DNA of 64,000 bases from Posidonia oceanica (GCA_037176725.1 JAZBRS010000049.1:17936001-18000000), one strand, 5' to 3'; positions 11,870 to 23,503 are shown, numbered from the stretch's first letter. A program made the numbers and translations. Notes: a model not told the origin generated them from the letters alone.

Positions 11870-12080
11870 TAGTTTTGCACCCTGCTTTGCACCGTTTTCC
11901 GTGTTTTGCACCGTTTTCTGCACTTTTGCCTCGTTTCCCGCGTTTTGCATTGTTTTCAACACCCTGCATAGTTTTCTGCACCACCCTTTGCATTGTTTTC
12001 CGCACTTTGCATCGTTTTCCCCGCTTTTGCCTCGTTTTTTGCATTTCGCACCGTTTTCCGCACCTGCTTTGCCTTATCGC
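11870..12080 (+). repeat. Degenerate CACCGTTTTC repeats in LTR A
   Basis: Repeats of 'TTTGCACCGTTTTC' at irregular 20-30 bp spacing. This is the degenerate form of the minisatellite that is regular in LTR F. The reading frames across it are repeat artefacts. Confidence 0.6.
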
Positions 12081-12343
12081 TTGCATGTTGTTTGCATTGC
12101 TTGGTTTCCCTGCAGTTTTGCTTTATCGCCTGCATCTACATTTAGAGCTATGATGCTTACTGCCTAGGAGTTCTCACGAACCAGGGTCTGCCCAGTTTGG
12201 AACACTAGCAGCGTTGCTGAGCACATAGATAGTATGTTTATTTTCCCTACATAGCAGGTAGGCATTCATGGCATTAGGCAATAGGCTAGCATTTCCCTAC
12301 ATTAGCGCGAGATTGCCTAAGAAAGACCGACTCTCGGACGTAT

Positions 12344-12366
12344 CGGGGGTGCCTAACACCTTCCCC
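12344..12366 (+). promoter_or_regulatory. Conserved LTR GC box (LTR A)
   Basis: CGGGGGTGCCTAACACC then TTCCCC, followed by GTGCGTAACAGGAGTCCTTG. It is shared with LTRs B, C, E and F although the bulk of these LTRs has diverged. Confidence 0.6.
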
Positions 12367-12716
12367 GTGCGTAACAGGAGTCCTTGCCCTTTCTCTTGGC
12401 TCGCATCGACCTTTCCTTTATCCTAGGCATGAGTCATAGCATAGCATAGCTTAGCTTAGCATTGCATCCCTTTGCTCCTTCCTTGTATCCGATTTTGCAT
12501 GTCTTTTCATGCTTTACCCCCAGTTTTCCCTGTCTTCCAATTCAATAGATCTGGTGGCGACTCCGATTTTGTCTTATCATCTTTTCTTTTCTTTTTGCCA
12601 GCGTTTCCGAGTTGAGTTTCTTCCCTCAGATCCTGCCGCATATAGTGAGCCTATTTTGATCAATGCACGCAAACTTTGGTATCGTGTATGGACGATCAGA
12701 ATTCAGGATTACTACA

Positions 12717-14080
12717 GCATCCATTTATAGCATTCAACATCACCTACATACATTGCAATCATGGTCCGATGACGAAAATCAGAAGAGCTTGCCTGCTCGA
12801 GAGGGAGTCCTGTCTCGCTTCATCTGACCCTACCTAGATGTCTCAGCCAATAAGGGAGCCATCTCCAATGTGAGAATGGGCGAAATGTTCAAACCTCCTA
12901 GGATTTACACCTCGAGAGGGAGACAAAATGCTAGGACGAGAGCAAGAGTGTGAGCCTAATAATAATAATAATAATAATAATCCACCTACAAGGGCACAAA
13001 AGAATCAAGGAGATAGAAGGCGAAGATAGAAGCTAGCCCTAGAATTAGAGGCGAGTAGAGCAGCCCTATTCCCTAAACCAGCCCTGGAGAGGAGTCGGAG
13101 TCCATGCCTAGGAAGCCTGCATTCCTATAGGGACTAGCCACCCCTCCTAGCAGTGATAACTCCCCAAACACCAGACCAGACATCCATTACCCCCAAGTCA
13201 GGGATAGAGTGAGCCTACATGCTTGTGAGGGAGTAAAAGAAAAAGAAGTCAAAAGAGTAGGTGTAGGCCCCAGAGAGAGTTTGGCATGGAGCCCGTTCTC
13301 ACCTCACCACCAACCACACAACAATATCATCCATTCCTGAGTGCCACCGACAGCTGAGAGTTTAGAAAGAGTCAGATGAGACTTGAGACCACTCCTGTCT
13401 CTATAGCAGGCATTGAAAGCATTCCATATACTAAGGGCGACTAAACACTTGCATCAATCATACATTCATTCAGCATCTTCCCTCCAACCTTGCAAGGTTT
13501 CGCTTGACTCTGAGCCGAGGCATACCATTTGCCCGCAAGAAAAGCTCACTGGGCCAGTATAACTAGAGGTAGAAAAGCCTCACTCCAGGCATGCATCACT
13601 GATCCGAAACCAGTCAGGAGCCACCAATAGTTTGCCAGTTCAGAGGAGTAGATAGTGAACCCAAGCCAAGCATTGCTAGAGGACCGCACGTCAGGGGCAG
13701 AATCCTTTGCGAAGGGTAGAGTAGGCTCACCTAGAGCTCAGATCACAGGCACCATGCTAGCACCCCGAGGAAGCTAGGCCATAGCCCCTTGTACCACCCA
13801 GAAGGGAGGAAAATCTTGGGAAATTGCCTGTCTACTAGGACTACGTATGGGTCTCATGTACAGGTCCCGCGTTTTTTACAATAAAAACTACAGAACAGAT
13901 GGCATTTGATTGGGCTGTGATTTGCTTACAGGGCCAAGGTAGTGCCAAGCCATGGACACAGGGTTCAACACATGAGCAGTCATAACAGCATGGTAGCTTG
14001 CCATTCATTGAAATTCAGTTATAAGCATTAGTTTGGGCCTGCACAAGCTACAGGTTCACTTAAACTTGCTACAGTAACAA
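12717..14080 (-). mobile_element. Internal sequence of element C downstream of the antisense genes
   Basis: No gene is recognised. It lies between the end of LTR A and the last exon of the minus-strand DUF7745-like gene, and is assigned to element C by position only. It contains the TAA microsatellite at 12956-12982. Confidence 0.4.
12956..12982. repeat. (TAA)n microsatellite
   Basis: About nine uninterrupted TAA units. Confidence 0.9.
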
Positions 14081-15381
14081 TCAGTTATCCGAGCCGGTCT
14101 GCACCCTCTTGGAGCTCCCAGTCTCGCTGAACAGAGGACTACTAGGAGGGACCTCGCTAATGGGCCAGACCCCTTGCACCTTGCTGATGTAATCAGCAGT
14201 ACAACCCAAGCCAGGCACCACAGCTATGTCAATTGATTTGATTCCACCACGCATGAGACGAGTCAGCTCCACCGTCGTCATCATCGAGCCAAGTGGATAG
14301 AGCCAGAAGATCTCGAGCATCTGGCCCTCGGCGAATGCATCCTGACGAAAGCCAAACTATCGTAGCACCCACATGGGATGATACACAACACCCCCAGTAA
14401 ATCCCAGCAAGACGACCAGTCGCATGTTGCCTCCATTGAAGAAAACAGTAAACGACTCCGCAGTAGTTGGGAGGATCCGCCAGATCACCGTACCCTCTGT
14501 CAGCCTCTCCATCTTTTCGTACTCCTCCCGGAGACCCCTAATGGCCCGGGCGTGCCTAGAGCGGCAGTAACTCTCGAAAGCAGGACGCTGGGGGTGGAGT
14601 GCCATCACCCCCATGTGACCAGCTAGCCAGACCTAAAAAGAGAATATTGTCAGTGGCAGTAGAGCGGAGGTAGACCAGTTTATCAGGCAGTTTCAGTTAA
14701 CAGTTACCTGAACCAGGGTAGCACACCCGTGGAAGTGGCGACAGTGGTGTGATATCCAATCCAGTCCACGGTAGGTCTCCGCCAGGACCACCAGCGTTAG
14801 ATCAATTTGCCAGGTCATTACAGCCAATGCAATCTCAGCTACCTCTATTGCGACTGTCAACCGACCGTGACTGAAGATCAACTCCCCCAGGAAGCAGGTG
14901 ACAAAGCCTCTGAGCCACAAATCATCACCAAGGGCGGCACGCCTCTGAATCACCTGTTCGAAGTACTCCAGGCGAAGCATGGGTGTCGGCCTGTCAACAC
15001 AGATCAGCCGTTCCACACACTCGACGGTAGTGAGGCCTGTCAGTTGGCCCAAGACAGAAGCATAGCCCTCACGCCTCATGAATACGGCTGGCCCCTGCTG
15101 CGGTGACAAGCCACAAATCCAGCGTACCTCCTCCAGGGTGGGCGTCATTTCCACTTTCCCAAAGCAGAAGATGTGGAGAGAAGGTTTTTAGAACCTCGTG
15201 GCAGCACAGAAGAGGTGTCGACTGACTTCCACCTCAGCTACATTCAATGTCCTGGAGGAGATCCCCCACATTTGCAGCCTCTCGCGGTCACCAGCGTTGA
15301 GATCTCTGATCCACGCCCGAAGCATCTCCGAACAGCGAACCGGGGTAACCAGAGTGGGGAAACCCTACACAAATCAGAGAC
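14081..15381 (-). pseudogene. DUF7745-like extra gene of a retroelement, antisense, degenerate
   Basis: On the minus strand a first exon (about 15381 to 14709) has the motif MTPTLEEVRWICGL and later VVLAETYRGLD. It ends at a CAG|GTAACT donor. The next exon (14632 to 14081) follows a TTTTTAG acceptor and contains VLLGFTGGVVYHP and a C-terminal Ser-rich tail. The 'PTLEE' box, the 'LAETYR' box and the GFxGGVxYxP box are those of the plant DUF7745-type proteins that accompany Ogre/Tat elements. Visible breaks are a TAA where an aromatic residue is expected just before the 'HIFCFGKVEMTP' segment, and a TAG after WVLR. It has the same orientation as the PMD-like gene upstream and runs opposite to element C. 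Domain name from memory; a PMD relative is the alternative. Confidence 0.6.
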
Positions 15382-16394
15382 AAAGGTCAGAGCAGTAATC
15401 CAGACCTGTAAAAGAGCAAAGAAATGGGGAGGAGGAGGTTGAACAGCAGCCTTGCCGGACCAATTGAGCCTCCCACCACCAATGGTAGCTAGGGCACGGC
15501 TGGCCGGCCGGGGAGCCCAAGAAAGCCAAGCAAACCCACCATTTCAAGGGAGGTGGAAGAGGAAGCACCTACGAGGTTGAAGGAGGAGATTTGGGCACTC
15601 CCACGAGCTGAAGAAGTCAAGTTATAGGAGCCCTAGAAATGCAGATCATGTGTCTGAAGATGGGCAAAATTGGTCTCGCGTGGGCTTTCGTGTATTGGTC
15701 TCGCGTTTTTAATAGGGAATTTTTTAAAATTCTGACTTAAGTTAACTTAAGTCGCTCTGAGGCGGGAAGCTCCTAGATACTTGTAGAGAGAGTCATTTCC
15801 AGAAAAATACATCCACATACAAAGAGTATAGATGGAAACACACATGATTTGGCATTCAAAGGCCCTTTGGGCAAAATTTTGATTCAGAATCAGTCACGTT
15901 ACAGATTTCATAAAGTTTAAACAGTACAAGTAAAGATACAACAAAATAGGGCAAATCAGATAGCAGTCAGCAGCTAATCCTCCTTGGCTGAGGTAGAATG
16001 TGCACCAGCCCGGATCCTCTGTAGGGTCTCCCAATCCTTCTTTCGACGCAGCCTCCTGGCAAGCTTTGCAGAGGCAGCCTGGCACTATGAGATACTCGGA
16101 CCCACACTGCACTCCTCCGCTGGAGTCTCGACACCGAGATGTCCTCCAAGCTGAAGTCAACAAAGAACTCCCCGCTAGACTCCGTGTTGACGGCAAGCCG
16201 AGGGTTGCCGCCCTGAAAAGCAAACAAAGAACAGTTAGCGACAGTTATAACTTAAGTTAAACTTAAGATTATTCAGGCTTATATCTCCAGAAGCCGCTAT
16301 CCACGCCTTGCCTGTATAGAGAAAAGCCAGAAATGTCAGAACAGGTAGATATACAGATGCAGGAACTTAAAAGACTAATTTACAGCTTATTTAC
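15382..16394 (-). mobile_element. Spacer between the two antisense genes, with possible small exons
   Basis: Non-coding for most of its length. In minus orientation a possible further exon of the PMD-like gene begins after the TATACAG acceptor near 16313. The rest shows no recognised domain. The spacer contains a TTAAGTTAACTTAA palindrome-like stretch near 15738-15751. Confidence 0.35.
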
Positions 16395-18268
16395 CTCGAC
16401 CGACCTCATCTGCTTTAGCTAGTCCCTCAGCTGGTCCTCAAAGCCCTGCATTAAGCTTGAAAAATCAAAATCGAAGCAGAGATATAATGTTTGCAGTATC
16501 TACAGCAATGCTAAAGACTTTTTACCTGCGTCCAATCCTTGACGTACCACATCTTGGCCTGTTCTGCCTGAAGATCCTCGAAGAACAGATATGGCTTGCC
16601 CACCAGCTCAAACCAGTCATGGTACTCCACTTAGGAAACCTCCTGGATGGTAAACTGGCTGCAGGCGGCCTCCGCAAAAGCAGTAGCAGTCCAGGCAGCC
16701 GCCCGGGTCATCCTCCCAGAGGTCATATCAGCAGGAGGTGGGATCGAGATGCTGAAATCGTCTGTAAACTGATGGCGGACCTGCCCAAGCATATAGTAGG
16801 CATATCACTTCAGATAGAAGAACTGCATCTGCACCCTCCTGAGTCTCCGACACAAGACTAGCGGGGCCCACTCTAGAACCTCGTACCTCAGAAAAGGATT
16901 GAATGCCACCTGAAAGCAAAAACCAGAACAAGCTTTAGAACAGTTCAGTCAACAATTTACTTGCATGAATTCAAAATGGAACTTGAGCTCACCTCCTCAA
17001 AGTCTATAAGGTCCAGCAAATAACGGTACGCCACGTACTTGTAGACTCCTGAAGCAGCCTAATGATCTGGCTCGCACCACTACCGAGGGAGAGGAAGAAG
17101 CTCCAGGCGAAGGTGGAAGAAGTAATGTCCCCGCCAAGTGTGCTCCATCGCCTAATACTGCAAAGCAAAACAGGCAAAAGTGTTAGTACAGTTGACATAT
17201 AAGCAGAATTTAATCAATTTAGAGCAGAAGCAGTTTATCACTTACCATCACAAGGGGGTAAAGGCCGATGTACGACCGGTAATCCCTCTGGACCACATCA
17301 TCAAGGGCACAGAGCAAGTAAGCATAGCTGGCGCCTCCCCAATCATAGCGCCAAAGCTCGTCCACAATGGCTATGTAAATGAGCCAATCTACATGGACAC
17401 AGTATCCTGAGGCATCACAGAATATGACCCCGAAGAGGTCAAGCAAGAAGTGCCGTAATATAAAAGTCGCCTCCTACGAGCTGAGGGCAGGGTTCGGCCA
17501 GATCTGGTTCCACTCCTGCAGCCAGGTCGTGCGGAAGTTGTATGTAGAACGGGTCTGCTCGGGCACCTCTCTCCCCAATAGCATCGGAAACTTGGAATAT
17601 CCCAAGGCCCCCTTGCCCACAATGGGCTCCCCTCCGAAGCTTAGCCTCGACAGCAGGGCCCAGTGCTTGGGCAGGATGGTCATCTCGCCGTAGGGGAAGT
17701 GAAAAGTGTGCGTCTCGAACCTCCACCTCTCCGATAGCACCTAGAAGAAGTTGTAGTGCCTGTGGATTGCAGGAATCTTGAGGAAGCTACCAAATGGATT
17801 CTGACAGAGCAGGAAGTCCCGGAGAAACTGTGGTAAACGCCGGAAGTGGGCCAGCATAGATGCCTAGCCACACCTCATCACCCTACGAGAATCCCCATCC
17901 TGTACAGAAACAGCAAGATTTGAGTCAGAAAAAGCTTGCACATATACAGAAAGGAAGTGACTAACAGAGGAGAAGTGTCCTTACCTCAAACCAGTCGCGG
18001 TTACAGATGTGGTCCCCACTAAGCAGGCGACCACCATGATTTCCCACTTCCTGCAAGAAAAAAATTCAAAGCATAAGTCAGTTTCAACAGTACGGAAGCA
18101 AGAACAGAAACTGAAGCATTTAACAGCTGAATTCAAGTTTACCTCTCTGGGGATAGCAGGCGCAGGACTAGCGGAACGCTCCCGTGCATCATTTGAGCTG
18201 GAAGCTCCCTGAGACGCTTGAGATCTCGAGGCTCTCCGAGGCCTCGAGCTCGAGGCACCACCACTCAA
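16395..18268 (-). pseudogene. Plant mobile domain (PMD)-like gene, multi-exon, antisense to element C
   Basis: Six exons can be traced with canonical GT-AG borders: 18268-18143, 18050-17985, 17899-17246, 17159-16993, 16912-16528 and 16448-16395. The first five exon lengths are phase-consistent. Exon 1 starts with Met and encodes a Ser/Ala/Arg-rich, probably disordered, 42-residue N-terminus. Exon 3 carries the PMD hallmarks: SERWRFETHTFHFPYGEMT, then a Gly-rich GGEPIVGKG segment, then WRYDWGGASYAYLL. PMD proteins (PF10536) occur in plant MAIN/MAIL proteins and in transposable elements. At least eight internal stops are present (six TAG, one TGA, one TAA), so it is broken. The conserved phase and splice sites suggest it functioned until recently. 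Confidence 0.7.
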
Positions 18269-20839
18269 ACTAGCATGTCCTGAGCCAGACTGTAAAACCA
18301 GAAGCCAAGGCTCAGACTGAATTACGATTTAAATGCAGGTAAAGGCATACAATCAACATTTGTTCTACAAGTAGCACCGAAAACAGGCAGAATTATGCAT
18401 ACAAATGCGAACGATAGGCATGTCAGAAGAACATCACAGGTGCATGTAAATCAAGCAATTGGCGGTACAAGCATACTTTATCAGGCATTTAAACAAATAC
18501 TAGTATTTAAAAATGCAGCCAAGATCGAACAAAGCATCGTTGAGGCTAACAGGGTACAGTGCATGGCAATCAAGCATATTCGGCATAATATGTCAAGTTC
18601 AGTTAAGCCTAAATAGAGCATCACCAGGTTTGGCAGAAAATCAGAATGCAGTCATGACAGTCTAACATACAGACCAAATTCAGTATATGAAATGAAAAGC
18701 CCGTTGGCCTAATTGGCATGCTACATTCAACAAGGAAAAAATCAGAGATCCAGTTGAAAAATTATACAGCCAACACAGCACACAGGCAGAAATCAGCAGA
18801 ACACTGTACAAAACTAATCATGCATGCTCGGGTTTGTTCATGGCATAATCAGAAATCAAGCAAATCATTGGCAATAAAAATGTCAAGCATAGCACATAGC
18901 AGGGCATAGCAAACAAAAAAAAATCATCAAACAGAGCCAAGAGGCATTTCACTAGCATTCATAGTTGCACAGTCATACTGCAGTTCGAAAATGAATGAAA
19001 ACGGATGAGGAGAGTTCGCCATGGCAAGCATCCAACCCATAGCCAAGCCTCCAACCGGCAGCACCCACCGATCGAGCACTCCCCTCCAAGCCTCCAGTCG
19101 GCCAAGCACTGCTTCCGAGCCCCCAACCGCCAGAACCACCCCATGCGGCCGAGCACTACATCACAACAGCGCACCCACCGCAGTGCTGGGCCGAACCCAT
19201 CATGGTCGAACCCATTACTACAAAGCAGCCCCCTAGTGTCGGCCGAGCACCGCTGGTAGAGCAGCCCTCCACGCCATGAGCACCGCTGGCAGAGTAGCTC
19301 CCTTGTGCTGCGAGCACCATAACCGACCACTCCAAGCCATCCACCCGCCTGATGCACCCATCGCCGGCACCACCAGCCTGCCGACATCCTCGGAAGAGAG
19401 TGGAAGAGGAGGGAATGAAGATGCAAACACAGAGAGGAGGAAAAGGGGCATACCATTTCCGCATCGCTGGAGAGCCGCTTCCCACCGCCGTAGATCAGCC
19501 CCTTCCTCGGCCTCGCGTCCCGCACTCGCGGAAATCCTCCCCATGAGCATTGCAGCCTCGTGCCTCCCACGCTGCCGCCGCGACCTCGCCGATGCTACCG
19601 TTCTGCTGCCACACGCAAGGAGGGGGGAGACGAGCCGATGGTTTGTAGTCGAGAAGAGGAAGTGAAAGGTGGAGAGGAATGCTAGGGCACGGGTTTTATT
19701 TGAAAAAAAGGAAACAATGAAATCAAATGAGGAACTTAGCAAACACAAAAAATAAATGAACAGTGCCATTTTTATTTGCAATTTGGTTTCTCCTTGGCAG
19801 AATGGAGGGATGCACCCTCAGGAGCCATGAGGCAGTTGCACTTGGGTGGGGCCCACCAGGTTTTTTAAACCATTCAACATTCCCGGCTAATTTCCTCAAG
19901 GTCAGAAATGCAATTTACCTAGTAAATTTGCGATTGCCCCCTGACTTTTGCAACAAGTCGGTAGGAATCCCTCCACTTGACAAAATTGCCATGGAGCCCG
20001 ACATAGGTGGACATCACCAGAAGACTCCCAGAACAGTGAAATTTGCCCCAAGATCCTGTAGTTTTGCAAATTTGCACACAGGTCCCTGACTTTTGCACAA
20101 ACATCAGAAATGATCACAGCCTGTGGCAGAGCCTTCTCATCGATGTATCAGATGCCCAGTAATGTTTGTCACATCATGAACACCCCGGGTGGATAGTGGA
20201 GCAGCGATGTTCAGTAGACTGCAGGTCATTCCCCTAGTTTACAGAATTTGCAATTAAGCCCTAGCTTTTGCAGAATTGTCACATCGACTCCGATCTTCGA
20301 CTAAGCCTTAGTAGAACCCTTCAAAATCACAGGGAGACCCTTACAGAGCCTTGCCAGGTCACAACAGCCTGTTTTAGCCAACAAATATCATAGTAGGGGA
20401 AAATTGCAGAAAGGTCCCTACATTTATCAAACAGTCAGAACCTCTTCAGGATGATTGGCAGATTGATCAGAGCATCACCGCAGCATCCCTTAGTCTTCCC
20501 AGATCAGGCAGGATCGCCACGCGCCCCTGACTAGGAAATTTGCACAGAAGTCCCTATCTTCTCGTAAGAACTGCGGAGCACACTTTCAGCATTCTATGCA
20601 GCTACAGCCTACCCGTAGAGTGCCCCTTAGCCTGATACATCCTTTAGAGCACGCAACAGCCAGACAAGAGTGCAGAGCCCACGTAGTAGGTTAAATTGCA
20701 ACAACACCCCTGTAGTTTGGCATATTTGCGTTTATGCCCCTATCAGAACAAAAGCCACAGTTTTGCCCCTTAAGGCGATGCAGTCACAAGTCACCAGCCC
20801 GACGCATCAGAGCACACCTGCTTCTCCGATTTCTCTTTC
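18269..20839 (-). mobile_element. Non-coding leader/upstream region of the antisense genes in element C
   Basis: 18300-18960 is AT-rich without genes. 19000-19690 is GC-rich on both strands, with overlapping spurious frames, and resembles the GC-rich leader blocks of the LTRs. 19700-20840 consists of intron-like phrases such as 'CCCTGACTTTTGCAAC' and 'GTTTTGCAAATTTGC' at loose spacing. It could be a promoter and leader region for the antisense genes, but no TATA box is clear. Confidence 0.4.
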
Positions 20840-20952
20840 CAGGCTGACACCCCTAACTGTCACGGGACCGTCTACGGACCTCTGCCAAACCACCAGGTAT
20901 TGGTATTCCCATTATCTTCGCGGTCGATAACTCCGAAACTTATCACATTTCA

Positions 20953-21990
20953 GCTCCTTTCGCGTGACTCTGCTGGAGTCCCGCCTACTTGCTTCCTCGG
21001 TCGAGGACAAGTCTTTTCTTTTCGCGCGACTCTACCAGAGTCCTGACCGCTTGCTTCCTTGGTCGAGGACAAGTCTTTTCCTTTCGTGTGACTCTGTTGG
21101 AGTCCCGCCTGCTTGCTTCCTCGGATGAGGACAAGTCTTTTCCTTTCGCGTGACTCTGCCGGAGTCCCACCTACTTGCTTCCTCGGTCGAGGGCAAGTCT
21201 TTTCCTTTAGCACGACTCTACGGACCCCCACCTGCTTGCTTCCTCAGTCGAGGACAAGTATTTTCCTTTCGTGTGACTTTACCGAAGTCCCACTTGTTTG
21301 CTTCCTCGGTCGAGGACAAGTCTTTTCCTTTCGCGTGACTCTGCTGGAGTCTCGCCTGCTTGCTTCCTCAGTAGAGGACAAGTCTTTTCCTTTCACGCGA
21401 CTCTGCATGAGTCTCGCCTGCTTGCTTCCTCGATCGAGGACAAGTCTTTTCCTTTCACGCAACTCTTCCGAAGTCCTGCCTGCTTGCTTCCTCGGTCGAG
21501 GACAAGTCTTTTCCTTTCGCGCGACTCTACTGAAGTCCTGCCCGCTTGCTTCCTCGATCAAGGACAAGTATTTTCCTTTCGCGCGACTCTGCGAGAGTCC
21601 CGCCTGCTTGCTTCCTCGGTCGAGGACAAGTCTTTTCCTTTCACGCGACACTATCGGAGTCCTGCCCGCTTGCTTCCTTAATGGAGGACAAGTCTTTTCC
21701 TTTCACACGACTCTGTCGGAGTGCCGCCCGCTTGCTTCCTCGATCGAGGACAAGTCTTTTCCTTTCGCGCGACTTTGCCGGAGTCTCGCCTAGTTGCTTC
21801 CTCGGTCAAGGACAAGTCTTTTTCTTTCGCGCGACTCTGCCGAAGTCCTACCCGCTTGCTTCCTCGGTCGAGGACAAGTCTTTTCCTTTCACGCAACTCT
21901 ACTGGAGTCCTGCCTGCTTGCTTCCTCGGTCGAGAACAAGCCTTTTCTTTTCGCACGACTCTACCGGAGTCCTGCCTTTCCCTTCCTTTC
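20953..21990 (+). repeat. 16-copy, 62-bp minisatellite in element C 3' untranslated region
   Basis: The word GACAAG (GGCAAG once, AACAAG in the last copy) recurs at 21006, 21068, 21130, 21192, 21253, 21315, 21377, 21439, 21501, 21563, 21625, 21687, 21749, 21811, 21873 and 21935. The period is 62 bp, with one 61-bp step. Each unit reads roughly GCTTCCTCGGTCGAGGACAA, then a T-rich segment, then GCGACTCTGCCGGAGTCCTG. Several units have the perfect palindrome CCTCGATCGAGG. There are no unique spacers. Long reading frames on both strands are repeat artefacts. Confidence 0.92.
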
Positions 21991-22545
21991 GGGTTGGCAT
22001 CCCTAACTGTTCGGTCGGCAGCCGTCAAAATGTCTTTTTTGGGTTGGCATCCCTTGTTCGGTCGACAGCTGTCAAAATGTCTTTTTCGGGCTGGCATCCC
22101 TAACTGTTCGGTCGACAATCGTCAAAATGTATTTTCGGGCTGGCAGCCCTAACTACTTGATTGACACCCATCATATTGTCTAGCTCTTTTCCTTTTTTCA
22201 GGCTGGCATCCCTAACTGTTCGGTCAATAACCATCAAAATGTTTGCTTGGGCTAGCAGCTAGCCCAAACTGCCCGGATGACACCTGTCAAACTGTTTGAC
22301 GATCTTCCCCGATGCTAGGAGCATTTCGCTCGCCCTTGGTATCCTTCTCGCGATACCAGTGGCATCTTTTTTGCCTCGGTGTCGTTCCTTTTTCTTTGGG
22401 CTAGTAACCCCAACTACTCGGACCGCATCCGTCACCATGCCCAGCGTTTTTCTCTTTGGGTTGTAACCCGAACTATCCGGTGTGAGTCCGTCAAACTCTT
22501 TGGGCCGATAACCCAAAATTATCCAGTGTTGAGTCCGTCAACTCA
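21988..22545 (+). repeat. GGCTGGCATCCCTAACTGTTCGG repeats (element C)
   Basis: About nine irregular copies combine a 'GGCTGGCATCCCTAACTG' phrase with 'CGTCAAAATGTCTTTTT'. They follow the 62-bp array directly and correspond to 1310-2050 in element A. Confidence 0.7.
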
Positions 22546-22549
22546 TCAC

Positions 22550-22866
22550 TCATTTGCATCACTTGGCATTCATACACATTGCATCAGCATCGCTTAGAGC
22601 CACACAGAGCTCAGCACACAGCATCACTTACTTTGCATGCGTCCTTAGCAGAGTCAGCATTAACACACATCGCATTTGCCATCGCTTAGAGCCGCACAGA
22701 GCTCAGCGTACGCAAGCATCGTTAGCATCATCCGTAGCAGCATCATGCGAGCCCGCACGCATATCCTAGTGGAGTTCAGCGCACATAAGCATCAGCATGT
22801 CATTAGCAATGCAAGACTAGCATCAGCATTGCATCCTAGCGTTTACATTAGCATTTGCATTGCGGC
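22550..22866 (+). repeat. GCATCAGCATT-rich low-complexity tract (element C)
   Basis: Short words such as 'CATCGCTTAGAGCC' and 'CACACAGAGCTCAGC' are duplicated at 22588 and 22680. The tract is positionally equivalent to 3090-3480. Confidence 0.55.
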
Positions 22867-22869
22867 AAC

Positions 22870-22908
22870 GAGTCACGATTTTCGGTGTATCTGCCGAATA
22901 AGTGACTC
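22870..22908 (+). other. Conserved stem-loop upstream of polypurine tract (element C)
   Basis: GAGTCAC (22870-22876) is perfectly complementary to GTGACTC (22902-22908), with an inner CGG/CCG pair. It is equivalent to 3485-3523. Confidence 0.55.
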
Positions 22909-22995
22909 ACGCCGACAACAACATTTCTCCCACCGACTTTAGGCAAGGTGTCCTATCAACCCTGAGCAGCGGCCTTGGTTCCCTCAGCCTCACTC

Positions 22996-23004
22996 AAGGA
23001 GGGG
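22996..23004 (+). promoter_or_regulatory. Polypurine tract of element C
   Basis: AAGGAGGGG precedes the LTR start by four bases (CATC), as in element A. Confidence 0.65.
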
Positions 23005-23494
23005 CATCTGTAGACACCCCATTTTGGAATTCAGTGTCAGCTGTATACTCTTGAAGAACGAGCTTCGGTCAAGGTGGGCCCCACCACTTCACCAAACCCT
23101 AAAACCCACCTAAACCTAACTAGACCTACCCAAGCACACACCAACACATCCAAGAACCTTAAACTTCCTAAACCTAGCCCACCGATGGCCCATGAACTAG
23201 AGGAACAGGCTCAGAAATTAGGTTAGCAGCTCCTGTATAGGACTCTCACGTAAGACCCTTGTGTCGGGCTCTTGTGTTTTGTCCTGTAACAGGGGGACCA
23301 GGCGGTCCAGTCACCTTGGGCCACCCATTCCTCACTTTCCATTGGTCCCTGCCGATCTGAGTTTGCACCCCTGGACACCTGGGTCATCCAGCCTTCCATT
23401 CCATCGAATTTCACCCGTCGATCTTCAATCAACATCATATCCACCCGATTTGAATTCAGATTCACACCAACGGTTGACACCATTTTCAACCGCC

Positions 23495-23503
23495 TATAAA
23501 ATA
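23495..23503 (+). promoter_or_regulatory. TATA box of LTR C
   Basis: TATAAAATA in a GC-balanced setting, about 485 bp into the LTR. This is a plausible core promoter for the element. Confidence 0.6.

Larger units (their letters stand above)
3625..12716 (+). mobile_element. 3' LTR of element A, split by nested solo LTR B
   Basis: The LTR opens TGTAGACACCCC at 3625 and closes GGATTACTACA at 12716. Removing the nested solo LTR and one target-site copy leaves about 3.25 kb. Near its 3' end it has the GC box shared by all Tat/Ogre-type LTRs here (12344-12366) and GGTGGCGACTC (12553-12563). A consensus splice donor GAG|GTAAGT is at 10319. The five bases after the LTR are GCATC, and the five before it are also GCATC. 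Because 5' sequence resembles an element's internal end with a polypurine tract, this is read as a 3' LTR, and the match is either chance or evidence of a solo LTR. Confidence 0.75.

Noticed and set aside
18959..19785. Overlapping frames of 129-203 codons in a GC-rich block
   Set aside because: Composition-driven. No domain, and frames on both strands overlap completely.
20953..21990. CRISPR-like array
   Set aside because: Units are contiguous without unique spacers, and the sequence is plant retroelement DNA.
21113..22103. Several Ser/Arg/Leu-rich open frames across the 62-bp array
   Set aside because: They are repeat artefacts: every frame and both strands are open because the unit lacks stops. 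No start context or domain.
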